64,000 bases of DNA from Flagellimonas beolgyonensis (GTDB taxonomy: Bacteria; Bacteroidota; Bacteroidia; Flavobacteriales; Flavobacteriaceae). The translations under genes were made by a program, and so were the position numbers. This document shows, piece after piece, positions 45,976 to 56,135 of the stretch; position 1 is the stretch's first letter; every line of letters starts with the position of its first letter. The stretch is taken from contig NZ_RZMY01000013.1 in NCBI RefSeq assembly GCF_003992615.1, forward strand, positions 226,238 to 290,237. Direction: 5' to 3'. The notes below the pieces were generated by a model. That model had not been told where the DNA came from and did no database searches. It saw only the letters and a list, made by a program, of their open reading frames with translations.

Positions 45976-47403
45976 ATGAAAAAATTACTTCTGGGCCTTT
46001 TGGCCGTTATCGTGGTTGTTGGAGCCTTATTGATCTTCAACACCTTATCGCTATCATCCAAACAAGTGGCCCCAGAGCCTTTGGAAGCCATGATTTTTCC
46101 CGATTCGGCATATTACAACCTTTCCAAGGCCATTCAGTTTAAAACCATTTCCTTTGGCGAAGATGCGATACCCGATTCCACTGCATTTAATGGATTCCAT
46201 GAATTTTTAAGGGAAACCTATCCCTTGGTTCACGAACAACTTTCCCTTGAAAAAATCAATGAGTACAGCTTGCTGTACAAATGGCAAGGGACAGATGCCT
46301 CCAAAAAGCCCATTATACTCATGTCCCATCAGGATGTGGTTCCGGTGGACCAACCCACCCTATCGGATTGGGAAGCACCACCATTTGAAGGACGAATTAC
46401 GGATACCCATATTATTGGTCGGGGAACTTTGGATGATAAGAGTTCGTTAATGGCCCTTATGGAATCGGTTGAAACCTTGCTTCAACAGAATTTCAAACCA
46501 GCCCAGACCATTTATCTGGCGTTTGGCCATGATGAGGAGCTCGGTGGCTCAACCGGAGCCAAAGAAATTGCTGCCCATTTAAAAGCAAAGGGGGTAAATG
46601 CTGCCATGGCACTTGACGAGGGTGGTTTTTTGGCCGTTCAGATGGTCCCTGATTTTGACAAAACCGTGGCCATGGTCAACTTGGCCGAAAAAGGCTATGC
46701 CTCCTTCAACTTGATAGTTGAAACAAGGGGCGGACACAGTTCAGCGCCACCGAAAGACAATACTTTGGGTATGTTGGCCCAAGCCATCGTGGACCTTGAA
46801 AACAATCAATTTCCCTACAAAATGGTGAAGCCGATTGATTACCAATTTGAATATATGGGTGCCGAAATGCCGTTTATGAAGAAACTGGCCTTTGCCAATC
46901 CATGGTTGTTCAAAGGCCCTGTATTAAAAGCGCTCAATGCACATACCACTACTGCCCCAACCATTGTGGAGGGCGGTGTTAAGGACAATGTGATACCCAC
47001 CGTAGGCAAGGCCACCATTAATTTTAGGATATTGCCCGGAGAAACGGTTGCATCGGTAAAAGAACATGTGCAAGAAACTGTGGGCGATAAGATCAAGGTT
47101 GAACTGGCCGGTTTTTCCACTGACCCATCCCCAGTTTCGGGAATTGATTCGGAAGCGTTCAAAAATCTTGAATTGACCATCCGTTCCGTGTTCCCGGAAG
47201 CTGTTGTAGTGCCAGGTCTGATTGGCGGTGGTACGGATGCCCGCTATTTTTATGATGTGGCCGACGATGTCTATCGCTTTTACCCGATTCGACTTGAACC
47301 CGATAGCTATACAAGGTTCCACGGCATCGACGAAAAAATTAGCAAGGAGAATTATCGTGAAATGGTGGAGTTTGCCTATCAATTGATCAAAAAGTTCGGT
47401 TAA
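45976..47403 (+). CDS. M20 family peptidase (carboxypeptidase S-like)
   Basis: A 475-residue zinc peptidase with an N-terminal signal/anchor (MKKLLLGLLAVIVVVGALLIF). Metal-site motifs: LMSHQDVVPV (about 115), GRGTLDDKSS (bridging Asp, about 152), FGHDEELGGSTG (Glu pair, about 185), and GGGTDARYF near the end. The dimerisation domain contains RGGHSSAPP (about 254). This is the CPS1/PM20D1-like M20A branch, including carboxypeptidases and N-acyl-amino-acid hydrolases. The start is MKK at 45976, not the in-frame ATG 18 codons upstream, because a signal peptide must be N-terminal. The upstream gap (45716-45975) shows no gene. Confidence 0.88.
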   Translation: MKKLLLGLLAVIVVVGALLIFNTLSLSSKQVAPEPLEAMIFPDSAYYNLSKAIQFKTISFGEDAIPDSTAFNGFHEFLRETYPLVHEQLSLEKINEYSLLYKWQGTDASKKPIILMSHQDVVPVDQPTLSDWEAPPFEGRITDTHIIGRGTLDDKSSLMALMESVETLLQQNFKPAQTIYLAFGHDEELGGSTGAKEIAAHLKAKGVNAAMALDEGGFLAVQMVPDFDKTVAMVNLAEKGYASFNLIVETRGGHSSAPPKDNTLGMLAQAIVDLENNQFPYKMVKPIDYQFEYMGAEMPFMKKLAFANPWLFKGPVLKALNAHTTTAPTIVEGGVKDNVIPTVGKATINFRILPGETVASVKEHVQETVGDKIKVELAGFSTDPSPVSGIDSEAFKNLELTIRSVFPEAVVVPGLIGGGTDARYFYDVADDVYRFYPIRLEPDSYTRFHGIDEKISKENYREMVEFAYQLIKKFG

Positions 47404-47406
47404 TAC

Positions 47407-48942
47407 TCAGCCCAACCAGCCATCGCGGTCCAGACTGCGGTATTGAATGGCTTCCGAGATGTGTTCTTCGTTCACATGTTCCGATTGACTGAGGTCAGCA
47501 ATGGTTCGGGATACTTTTAATATCCGATCATACGCACGTGCCGATAAGTTCAAACGTTGCATGGCATTTTTTAACAGATTTTTGGAAGTGGCATCCAATC
47601 TGCAAAATTGACGGATATGCTTGGTGCCCATTTGTGCGTTGTAGTGTACTTCCTTGAAGTCTTCAAATCGGATGGTTTGGATTTCACGGGCCATTTCTAC
47701 CCGCTTTCGAATGGCAACGCTGCTTTCTCCTCTACGGTCGTCCGACAATTTATCAAAAGGTACGGGGGTAACCTCTATATGGATATCGATTCGATCCAAC
47801 AACGGACCCGAAATTTTTCCCAAATACCGCTGCATTTCAGCCGGGGAGGATGTAACCGGAGCATCGGGATCGTTAAAATAGCCTCCCGGACTTGGATTCA
47901 TGCTGGCGACCAACATAAAGCTACTGGGATAGGTTACCGCATATTGGGCTCGTGCAATGGTTACCTCCCTATCTTCCATGGGCTGTCGCATCACCTCGAG
48001 TACACGACGTTCAAACTCCGGTAATTCGTCCAGGAACAAAACCCCGTTGTGCGACAAGGAAATTTCCCCAGGTTGGGGATAGCTGCCACCACCGACCAAG
48101 GCAGCGCTGCTAATGGTGTGGTGTGGACTTCGAAAAGGCCTTTGACTCATCAGCCCCTTGTTCTTTACCTTGCCCACTACACTATGGATTTTTGTGGTCT
48201 CCAACGCCTCTTGAAGGGTCATCGGAGGTAAAATGGAAGGAAGTCGTTTGGCCAGCATGGTCTTGCCTGCTCCGGGGGGACCTATCAAAATAATGTTGTG
48301 CCCTCCAGCCGCTGCGATTTCCATACATCTTTTTATACTTTCCTGGCCCTTAACGTCGGCGAAATCAAAATCAGGAAGATCCAAATGGTCATAAAATTCC
48401 TGTTTGGTATCCACATGGGTTTCCTGCAAAGGTGTGCCTTGATCAAAAAAATCGATTACCTCCTTGATGTTGTCCACCCCAAAAACCGTCAGATTATTCA
48501 CAATGGCTGCTTCACTGGCATTTTCCTTTGGAAGGATGAAGCCTTTAAACCCTTCCTCTTGGGCCTTAAGCGCAATGGGCAATGCTCCTTTAATGGGTTG
48601 TAGGCTACCGTCCAAGGAGAGCTCCCCCATGATAAGATAGTCCTGAATGTTCAAGGAATTGATTTGATTGGAAGCGGCCAATATTCCCAAAGCCAAGGTG
48701 AGGTCATAGGCAGAGCCTTCTTTCCGCAGATCGGCAGGGGCCATGTTGATGGTGATCTTTTTGCCCGGAATCTTGTAACCGTTGTTCTGCAGTGCCGCAG
48801 CAATCCGATAGTTACTTTCTTTAATGGCATTGTCGGGTAGCCCTACCAAATGGTATCCTACCCCTTTATCCACATTCACTTCCACCGCAATGGTGGTTGC
48901 CTCAATGCCAAAAACGGCACTTCCATAAACTTTGATGAGCAT
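47407..48942 (-). CDS. comM: YifB/ComM-type Mg-chelatase-like AAA+ ATPase
   Basis: A 511-residue protein with an N-terminal Lon-like fold domain (SAVFGIEATTIAVEVNVDKGVGYHLVGLPD..., about 6-170) and an AAA+ motor: Walker A IGPPGAGKTMLAKRL (about 215-229), Walker B LFLDELPEF (about 298), and a C-terminal helical Mg-chelatase domain. In Vibrio cholerae and other bacteria ComM promotes branch migration during natural transformation, but the gene is widespread in non-competent species too. Monocistronic, tail-to-tail with the M20 peptidase (3 bases apart). Confidence 0.93.
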   Translation of the reverse strand: MLIKVYGSAVFGIEATTIAVEVNVDKGVGYHLVGLPDNAIKESNYRIAAALQNNGYKIPGKKITINMAPADLRKEGSAYDLTLALGILAASNQINSLNIQDYLIMGELSLDGSLQPIKGALPIALKAQEEGFKGFILPKENASEAAIVNNLTVFGVDNIKEVIDFFDQGTPLQETHVDTKQEFYDHLDLPDFDFADVKGQESIKRCMEIAAAGGHNIILIGPPGAGKTMLAKRLPSILPPMTLQEALETTKIHSVVGKVKNKGLMSQRPFRSPHHTISSAALVGGGSYPQPGEISLSHNGVLFLDELPEFERRVLEVMRQPMEDREVTIARAQYAVTYPSSFMLVASMNPSPGGYFNDPDAPVTSSPAEMQRYLGKISGPLLDRIDIHIEVTPVPFDKLSDDRRGESSVAIRKRVEMAREIQTIRFEDFKEVHYNAQMGTKHIRQFCRLDATSKNLLKNAMQRLNLSARAYDRILKVSRTIADLSQSEHVNEEHISEAIQYRSLDRDGWLG

Positions 48943-49060
48943 ATTTTGAAAATCTCTTTAGTGTGGAATAAAATAGCTATTCCCACAACCAAAGAACCTT
49001 CTATTTGATGGATGCCCCAGTTTGGATTGACAAAAGCCTATTACCAACCAATAAAATTGG

Positions 49061-51454
49061 TTAACGCTTTGTAAACGTCAGCACAGATTCGGCAGTTTCT
49101 TGGATCTCTGCTTTGTTCATCATCATTTTCCGAAACTGACCATTAACATACATCTCGGCTTGATCCTTGTAGTGTTTACTGAAAGGGTTGCCGGATTGCC
49201 CTGTAGGCAAAATACTGATACTGTTTTCGATATCTGAAAAATCGATGATACGCCGCGTGGACGGTCCTGAACTTACTTTGTAAAAACCGGTTCCGTCATA
49301 CGGAAAAGAAAGATTGTTGATTACTTCACGTGTGCCTTCCACTGGAAAAGGACCAACATTGAAATACGACCGCAATGATGCTACTTTCCCAAACGGGTGT
49401 TGGTGTTCCAAGGTATGTACTTTGTCCCATGTCCATTGGCTCGGATCGGGTCCAAGGTCGTTCTCGAGCGAGGCCCATGCTTCCGCAAAGGATTTCATGA
49501 TCATATCCTTTCTGGTTTCCACCACATCCGGGGTATTGATATTGTCCCACCATTTGCCATTTTCCATTTTTGCTCCCCAAGCAATTTGTCGTTTAAACAG
49601 GTGTGTGCCCAAAAACTGTTGGAACATTTCAGGCCCCAATTCATCTTCCATGGTGTTCTTGACCATGAAATATTCACTGCGATGAAACAACGTAGGGCTG
49701 GTGCTGGAAAGTGTATATCTTCCATCCCAGTTCTTCAACGAATCCACCAACACCAATTGTTCCTTGGTCAAATGGGAAACATCGAACCATTTGATGAGTT
49801 CGGTGATCAATTCAGTATTTACGGGAGAAGTCACATCCAAAATCATGTCGGAAATGGACTCCTTATCCCAGTCATTTTTGGCATCGAGCAACTGCACAAT
49901 ACGTTTGGCCCTGTTCTCTGGCAAATAATAGCCAGGGTACAGCATGCCAGCTATGGAATCGGGTTGGTTATTGGCCGAATATACATAGTTCCATGGTGGA
50001 TTTATGGCACTTGGGTTTTCTGAAAAATCCAAAAAGCGTAAGGGTTCTTCCGTTCCCGACGCCCCGTTTAAGATAAATTTGGTGGATAGGCTATCGGGCA
50101 TTTGATAAAGTTTTGCCGTGGCCCACCAAGCCACATTGCCTTCGGCATCACCATACATTACATTTAATCCCGGTGCATGGATTTTTGGCAAAGCACTTTT
50201 GAATTCACCCAGATTGGTTGCGTGGCTCAATCCATGCAAAGCGTGCAATACCTCATTTTTTTGTTGGGTATAGATCCATGACATGGCCACAGGTGATTCT
50301 CCAGTAACGAAATCAACAACTTGATTCATAACAGGACCATGCTGTGTTTTCTTGTAAGTGAAAGAAACGTCGTCACCATCCTTAACTTTGATGGTCTTGG
50401 TCACATATTCAAAATTCTTCCAACCTTCAACGGTTTTGTATTGGGTACTATCAGAAGGATTGACTTCCTCATAATAGAAATCGATATCATCATTTTCGAA
50501 CATGGTAAGTCCATAGGCCAAGTTCCTGTCGTGACCCAAAAGCGGAAAGGGCACGCCGGCCAAATGATATCCATATTTTTCATACGTTGGGGTGTTCACA
50601 TGGGCTTCGTACCAAACCGATGGCTGTGCAAACCCAATGTGCGGGTCGTTGGCCAAAATAACTTTACCACTTTTTGTTTTGGCCGGTGCCACTACCCAAC
50701 TGTTGCTGCCTTCAAATAGTGGGACGGGCAAATTTTCCAGTGCAGCATAAACGCTTGCCGTAATATCCGTTCCCAAAGTATCGGCTGGGGTCCCTTTATA
50801 ATTTTTGATCCAAACGGTTGTTGTATCCGAATCAATGGCCAAATCCTTCATGTACTCATCCCCCAACTTTTCTCGCATAGCGGACAACAAAGGATCGGTC
50901 TTTTGTGCTTGTGCAAAACTGAAGGCCATATACCCCACGGCATTGTACACATCTTCCAAAGTGAACGGTTCCTTGTCAATTCCTGTCAGGTAAAACTCAA
51001 TGGGTGTCGGTCCCTGTGCTATAAACTCGTTAATGCCATCCAAATAGGCCTGGGCCCTTTCCACCATGGGATCGTTCTGTCTTAAATTGGAAACCGTGGC
51101 AACAGATTGGTCTGCTATGCCCAAGGAAAGAAAGAACTTGTCCGTTTTCACAAAATCGGCTCCGAACACCTCGGCAATTCTTCCTTTTGCCACCCTACGC
51201 AATAGCTCCATTTGCCACAAACGGTCTTGGGCATGAACATAGCCCAATGCCCTCAGTGCGTCGGATTCATCATCCGCATAAATATGCGGAATTCCATAAT
51301 TATCATAGTAAACCTTTACTTCATTTTGAAGATTGGCCAAGGATTTAGTTCCCTTATAATCAGGTTTTAACGTGTTGAAAAAGATGAAGATGCCAACAAT
51401 AAGCAGTACAATGAGAACTGCAAGTGCAAGAAGTACTTTTTTAAGCGTTTTCAC
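49061..51454 (-). CDS. Penicillin acylase family protein (Ntn hydrolase)
   Basis: A 797-residue envelope protein with an N-terminal hydrophobic anchor/signal (about 8-27), cut autocatalytically in its family into alpha and beta chains. The catalytic N-terminal serine of the beta chain is in EGSNSWVV (Ser about 250). Alpha region: YDNYGIPHIYADDESDALRALGYVHAQDRLWQMEL (split for length). Beta region: ILANDPHIGF and GVPFPLLGHDRNLAYGLT. Substrates of relatives include penicillins, acyl-homoserine lactones and cyclic lipopeptides; nothing here decides among them. Single gene; no clear terminator. Confidence 0.9.
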   Translation of the reverse strand: MKTLKKVLLALAVLIVLLIVGIFIFFNTLKPDYKGTKSLANLQNEVKVYYDNYGIPHIYADDESDALRALGYVHAQDRLWQMELLRRVAKGRIAEVFGADFVKTDKFFLSLGIADQSVATVSNLRQNDPMVERAQAYLDGINEFIAQGPTPIEFYLTGIDKEPFTLEDVYNAVGYMAFSFAQAQKTDPLLSAMREKLGDEYMKDLAIDSDTTTVWIKNYKGTPADTLGTDITASVYAALENLPVPLFEGSNSWVVAPAKTKSGKVILANDPHIGFAQPSVWYEAHVNTPTYEKYGYHLAGVPFPLLGHDRNLAYGLTMFENDDIDFYYEEVNPSDSTQYKTVEGWKNFEYVTKTIKVKDGDDVSFTYKKTQHGPVMNQVVDFVTGESPVAMSWIYTQQKNEVLHALHGLSHATNLGEFKSALPKIHAPGLNVMYGDAEGNVAWWATAKLYQMPDSLSTKFILNGASGTEEPLRFLDFSENPSAINPPWNYVYSANNQPDSIAGMLYPGYYLPENRAKRIVQLLDAKNDWDKESISDMILDVTSPVNTELITELIKWFDVSHLTKEQLVLVDSLKNWDGRYTLSSTSPTLFHRSEYFMVKNTMEDELGPEMFQQFLGTHLFKRQIAWGAKMENGKWWDNINTPDVVETRKDMIMKSFAEAWASLENDLGPDPSQWTWDKVHTLEHQHPFGKVASLRSYFNVGPFPVEGTREVINNLSFPYDGTGFYKVSSGPSTRRIIDFSDIENSISILPTGQSGNPFSKHYKDQAEMYVNGQFRKMMMNKAEIQETAESVLTFTKR

Positions 51455-51536
51455 GAAAATTTGGTTAAGTCAATTAGTCAACCCTAAGGTATGATTAATT
51501 TCTTAGACCCCTATGAAATATTTGTTCGGGTTGGTA

Positions 51537-53516
51537 TTATTTGTTCATCGACAACTGATACTTCTCCAACCCCGATTTTAACCATTCGCGATACGTTTCC
51601 ACATCCACATATTGCACAGCCTCGTTCAATACTTCCAGATCTGATGAAAGCAACACATAATACGGCTGTGAGGCTGCATTGAAGTTAATGGTTTGGAAAG
51701 TGCCCCATTTTTGCCCTACGGTTTCAATGGCCTTTATGCGTCCTGAATCGAACTTAAAATCGAACTTTTCATCATCCGGCAGCTCCTTTCTATCATCCAC
51801 ATAAAGCGAAATCAGCACATACTCATTTTTCAAAATGGAATAAACGCTCGGGTCGCTCCAAACATTTTCTTCCATCTTTCGACAGTTCACACAGGCCCAA
51901 CCGGTAAAATCGAGCAAAATGGGCTTGTTCTGCTCCTTGGCATGGGCCACGCCTTCTTCAAAATCCTTGTAGCAGTCCAACCCTAGCGGGCAATCACTTT
52001 CGGTTTCGACCACACTGTAAAAACTGGGTGGCGGGAAACCACTCAACAGTTTCAGGTCGGTCAGCTTGAACAGTCCCAAAATCAAATAGATAGAAAATAC
52101 TGCGCTCAAAATACCTGTGAGCTTCCGTGCCGGCGAAAGATTTTTTCTTGGGCCATCGTGCGGAAATCGAAACACACCGAACAAATACAGGGTCATCAGT
52201 ACAAAGAGCACCACCCAAATACCCACAAATATTTCACGCTTGAAAATGCCCCAGTTGCCCACCAAATCGGCATTGGAAAGGAACTTGAAGGCCAAGGCCA
52301 GCTCCAAAAAGCCCAATACCACTTTTACGGTGGTCATCCATCCGCCTGACTTTGGCAAAGAATTCAACCAAGCCGGGAACATGGCAAACAGAGCGAATGG
52401 CAACGCCAAGGCCAACCCAAACCCAACCATACCTGCTGTTAGATTGGTGGCCACATTTCCTTCGGCCAAGGTAGTGCTCCCCAATAATCCGCCCAAAATA
52501 GGGCCGGTACAGGAAAATGAAACAATGGCCAAGGTGAGTGCCATAAAGAAGATACCCAGTCCCCCTCCTACCTTGGAGGAAGCGGAATCCATTTTGTTGG
52601 CCCAAGAACTGGGCAATGTCAGTTCGTAATATCCAAAAAAGGAAAACGCGAAAAACACGAAAATGACAAAGAAGAACACATTGAGCCAAATGTTGGTGGC
52701 GATGGTGTTCAATATTTGTGAATCCACCGAATTGAACAAATGAAAGGGCAGACTCAATAGAAAATAGATCAAAACGATAAAGAATCCGTACAACAAGGCA
52801 TTACCGATTCCTTTGGTTTTTTGTTGGGTCTGCTTGGTAAAAAACGAAACCGTCAACGGAATCATGGGAAATACACATGGGGTCAAAAGAGCGATCAAGC
52901 CGCCCAAAAAGCCCAAGCTAAAAATCATCCAGAGATTGGATTTGCCCTCGGAGTCCGTCATCCCGCCCTGGTTCAACAGGGTTTTGTTCTTCAAATCCAA
53001 TTTTAGCGATTGTCCAAGGGCCACGCTCCTATCATCCACTGCCTTGGTATCCGTAACATAGGTCCCACCATCCAACGAAATTTCAAAAAGGTGGTCCATG
53101 GGAATGCACACCTCTTTACAAATCTGGTAGAAAAGGTTTACGGAAATCTGGCGCACATTGGGATCGAGTAATTTGATTTTTTGGGTAAATATGGCCTCTT
53201 CTTTAAAAAAGGTTTCCTCCACTTCAAAAATATCGCTGTATTCCTTTATTGTCTCACTCTCCTCTGTCATGCCGACCAATTCGTAATCCTCACCGGCTCT
53301 CTCATAGGTAAATTCGCTCGGCAGCGATCCTCCTTCATCGGTATATTGGGAATAGATGTGCCAGCCTTCCATGATCTTGCCTTTGAACACCAATTCGTAT
53401 TCGGTGTCGGACAACTTATGTACTTCGTGGCTCCACAATGCGGGTTCTTTATCGGTTTGGCCAACCAATGAAAAGTTGGCAAAAAGCAATCCTAAAAGCA
53501 GTATAAAATATCTCAT
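51537..53516 (-). CDS. dsbD: DsbD-family thiol:disulfide interchange protein
   Basis: A ~659-residue membrane protein passing electrons from cytosolic thioredoxin to the periplasm. Order: signal peptide (ILLLGLLFANFSLVG), periplasmic N-domain (about 20-170) with CKEVCIPMDHLFEI-type cysteines, eight membrane helices (about 188-470) carrying the paired cysteines near LLTPCVFPMIPL and VSFSCTGPILG, and a C-terminal thioredoxin domain with FTGWACVNCRK (C-x-x-C, about 540). A complete DsbD arrangement. The start ATG 53516 overlaps the tilS stop as ATGA; an in-frame ATG three codons earlier (53525) is also possible. Confidence 0.9.
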   Translation of the reverse strand: MRYFILLLGLLFANFSLVGQTDKEPALWSHEVHKLSDTEYELVFKGKIMEGWHIYSQYTDEGGSLPSEFTYERAGEDYELVGMTEESETIKEYSDIFEVEETFFKEEAIFTQKIKLLDPNVRQISVNLFYQICKEVCIPMDHLFEISLDGGTYVTDTKAVDDRSVALGQSLKLDLKNKTLLNQGGMTDSEGKSNLWMIFSLGFLGGLIALLTPCVFPMIPLTVSFFTKQTQQKTKGIGNALLYGFFIVLIYFLLSLPFHLFNSVDSQILNTIATNIWLNVFFFVIFVFFAFSFFGYYELTLPSSWANKMDSASSKVGGGLGIFFMALTLAIVSFSCTGPILGGLLGSTTLAEGNVATNLTAGMVGFGLALALPFALFAMFPAWLNSLPKSGGWMTTVKVVLGFLELALAFKFLSNADLVGNWGIFKREIFVGIWVVLFVLMTLYLFGVFRFPHDGPRKNLSPARKLTGILSAVFSIYLILGLFKLTDLKLLSGFPPPSFYSVVETESDCPLGLDCYKDFEEGVAHAKEQNKPILLDFTGWACVNCRKMEENVWSDPSVYSILKNEYVLISLYVDDRKELPDDEKFDFKFDSGRIKAIETVGQKWGTFQTINFNAASQPYYVLLSSDLEVLNEAVQYVDVETYREWLKSGLEKYQLSMNK

Positions 53517-54820
53517 GCGATCCATGTAATCTTTACAATCTGTCGGGTTGATTCCTCAACCTTAAAACGTTCGTCGGCCCTGCGACCCAAAACCCAAACG
53601 ATTTGTTCGTCCGAGCACAAAAGCCATTGGTTTTCCTTGGAAATCAAATCCATTTTTTCATCCTTGAAAAACTTGGACAATTTCTTTTTTCCTTTCATTC
53701 CAAAAGGATAAAAATAGTCGCCTTTTTCCCATTTTCTTAACACTAACGGGAAGTTTAACTTTTCCTTATCCAAATAAACGGTATTGTCATCGAATTTCTC
53801 CAATTCGCCTACAATTTCCAGTCGGAGGTTAATGGGCAAGTCATTTTTATCTCCCTGTTCAAAGACAAGGAATGTCTCCTCTACCCTATTTTTTATTTTG
53901 GAGAGCAACAAATATGCCCTGTCTTTCAACAAAGTATGTGTTTTGGAGACCACCTGTTTACCGCTGGATGCTTTCAACAATGCTTTTAAAGCATCAAAAT
54001 CGGTAAAGCCATAGCACTCGAACAATCCATACAAATAGGCAGGCAAAGGGCTCAATTTCTCCAAATCCGAAATCTTGATCTGGGTTATGCCATCATCGGC
54101 TATATGCCAACCTTCCCTGATTTCATTCAGATGGTTTTGAATCAGGGCTTGGGATTGTTGCAGATACTCTTGGGTTTGCTTAAAATTCTGTAAAAAGGTA
54201 GGATGCAGTGCTTTTAAATGGGGAACAATTTGGTTGCGAATCCTGTTCCTAAGGTATTTGTTATCGGCATTGCTGCTATCCTCGCGCCACGAAATGCTTT
54301 GCTTTTCGGCATAGGTGGCAATCTGCTCTCGTGAAAACACCAACAACGGCCGCACCACCTCATTGTTCACTTCGGGAATACCGGTCAAGCCTTCCATACC
54401 GGTTCCGCGTGACAAATTGATCAAAAAGGTTTCCAAAGCATCATCGGCATGATGGGCCGTTAAGACAAAGTCAAATCCACTGTCTCTAATCAATTCCGAG
54501 AACCATTGGTACCGCAACTCCCTTGCAGCCATTTGTACAGAGCCTCGATGGGTACTCGCAAAAGCCTTGGTATCGAACCCTTTTTGAAGGACTTCCACTC
54601 CCAGCTGCGCTCCCAATTGCCCTACAAATTCGGCATCACCGTCACTTTCCGCCCCCCTCAACTTAAAATTGCAATGGGCCAGGGTCACCTCCAAATCGAT
54701 TCGACTGCACAAATGGGCCAGCACTACGCTATCCAATCCGCCACTACAGGCCACCAGCAGTTTTCTTCCCGAAAGGAAAGGAAAATGGATGTCCACGTGC
54801 TTTTTAAATTCCGATAGCAT
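53513..54820 (-). CDS. tilS: tRNA(Ile)-lysidine synthetase
   Basis: Modifies C34 of the tRNA(Ile) CAU anticodon to lysidine so that it reads AUA; essential. 435 residues. The N-type ATP pyrophosphatase motif VACSGGLDSVVLAHL (about 23-37) is present, with TAHHADDALETFLINLSRGTG (about 124), and a C-terminal TilS domain with FGMKGKKKLSKFFKDEKM (about 380) characteristic of this enzyme. It overlaps dsbD by 4 bases. Cytosolic. Confidence 0.95.
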   Translation of the reverse strand: MLSEFKKHVDIHFPFLSGRKLLVACSGGLDSVVLAHLCSRIDLEVTLAHCNFKLRGAESDGDAEFVGQLGAQLGVEVLQKGFDTKAFASTHRGSVQMAARELRYQWFSELIRDSGFDFVLTAHHADDALETFLINLSRGTGMEGLTGIPEVNNEVVRPLLVFSREQIATYAEKQSISWREDSSNADNKYLRNRIRNQIVPHLKALHPTFLQNFKQTQEYLQQSQALIQNHLNEIREGWHIADDGITQIKISDLEKLSPLPAYLYGLFECYGFTDFDALKALLKASSGKQVVSKTHTLLKDRAYLLLSKIKNRVEETFLVFEQGDKNDLPINLRLEIVGELEKFDDNTVYLDKEKLNFPLVLRKWEKGDYFYPFGMKGKKKLSKFFKDEKMDLISKENQWLLCSDEQIVWVLGRRADERFKVEESTRQIVKITWIA

Positions 54821-54842
54821 GGCGCAAAATTACAAATAAACC

Positions 54843-56129
54843 TTAGCTCTTTTCCAATACACTGCGCATGGCCTTGGCCTTGAGCAGACATTCTTGGTAT
54901 TCATTCTCGGGGATCGATCTTGATGTAATGGCGCTACCCACCGAATAGGAAATGTATTTTGTTTGGGCATTGTACAAAATACTTCGAATGACCACATTGA
55001 AATCAAAATCACCGTTGGGTCCGAAATAACCCACAGCGCCACTGTACAGACCCCGTTTGGTCTCTTCCAGTTCCTCAATGATTTTCATGGCAGATACCTT
55101 GGGTGCACCGGTCATGCTGCCCATAGGAAAGGTTTCCGCAATCAGATCCAATGGGGATTTGTCTTCGTCCACTTCTGAAACTATGGTTGAGATCATTTGA
55201 TGTACCTGCTTGTACGTGTATACTTTACAAAGTTCCGCTACCGTTACAGAACCCTTTTTAGCGCTTTTGGAAAGATCGTTTCGGACCAAATCGGCAATCA
55301 TGATGTTTTCGGCCCGTTCCTTCTCATCCTTGGCCAAGTTTTCGGCCAATTTTTCATCCTCCTGTGGAGTCTGACCCCTTTTCGCGGTACCCTTGATGGG
55401 TTGTGAAATAACCTTTGTACCCATTTTTTTGAGATAACGCTCTGGAGATGCACACATCAAATAGCGATCATCCAAACGCATGAACGCTGAAAAGGGCGGT
55501 TCGGAAATGGCATTTAATTTAGTGTGGGTGTCCCAAGGGTCAATGGATACTTCTTCGGCAAAAAATTCCTGACAAAAGTTGGCTTCGTAAATGTCCCCAC
55601 GGTGAATATGCTCCAAAAATTTGTAGGCCTTTTCAAAATAAGCATCTTTATGGATGCGCATTTTTATTTTGATGGGTGTTTCAGCCATTGTTTCGAAACC
55701 AACCGCCAATTCATTCGAATACAATGTTTTAAAATCCAAATCGATTTCATGGGAGACCTCCTCCAAATACAAGAAGTGCAGATCATCCCCTTTTAGGAAA
55801 ATTAACTTAAGGGGTTGATAAAAGTATAGGTTTGGAAATCCCAACTCATCGTGATTTTCGGAAACCAAATCTTCAAATTCGTTCTTAAGGTCATAGGAGA
55901 AATAGCCGAACAGCCAATCTGGTGAAATATCGGTGAATTTTTTCAATTCATCCAAACCCTGAAAGGTGTTGTGTTTACCGATTGCCAAACAGGCTTCAAA
56001 GGTCGAGTACGGATCCGTATGGTTATTGCTGTCCAACCAAACTACATGATCGAAAGACTTTGACCAGCCCAAAAGTGCTTGCTTGATTTTAACAGGGTCT
56101 TCGGCCCTAAATGTGCGATAGGTTCGCAA
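54843..56129 (-). CDS. pabB: Aminodeoxychorismate synthase component I (PabB-like)
   Basis: Chorismate-binding enzyme for p-aminobenzoate (folate) synthesis. 428 residues. The diagnostic PIKGT lysine motif (QPIKGTAKRG, about 236-245) is present; anthranilate synthases have PIAGT, so PabB is favoured over TrpE. Other core stretches: IMIADLVRNDLSK, ETFPMGSMTGAPKVSAM (about 335) and YFGPNGDFDFNVVIRS. The glutamine amidotransferase partner is not adjacent; it could be elsewhere. It lies 6 bases after the FMN reductase on the same strand. Confidence 0.88.
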   Translation of the reverse strand: MRTYRTFRAEDPVKIKQALLGWSKSFDHVVWLDSNNHTDPYSTFEACLAIGKHNTFQGLDELKKFTDISPDWLFGYFSYDLKNEFEDLVSENHDELGFPNLYFYQPLKLIFLKGDDLHFLYLEEVSHEIDLDFKTLYSNELAVGFETMAETPIKIKMRIHKDAYFEKAYKFLEHIHRGDIYEANFCQEFFAEEVSIDPWDTHTKLNAISEPPFSAFMRLDDRYLMCASPERYLKKMGTKVISQPIKGTAKRGQTPQEDEKLAENLAKDEKERAENIMIADLVRNDLSKSAKKGSVTVAELCKVYTYKQVHQMISTIVSEVDEDKSPLDLIAETFPMGSMTGAPKVSAMKIIEELEETKRGLYSGAVGYFGPNGDFDFNVVIRSILYNAQTKYISYSVGSAITSRSIPENEYQECLLKAKAMRSVLEKS

Positions 56130-56135
56130 GTTTGA

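Noticed and set aside
49044-49062. Small inverted repeat AACCAAT...ATTGGTT at the penicillin acylase stop
   Set aside because: Only 7 bp, AT-rich, no T-run in the right direction; too weak to call a terminator.
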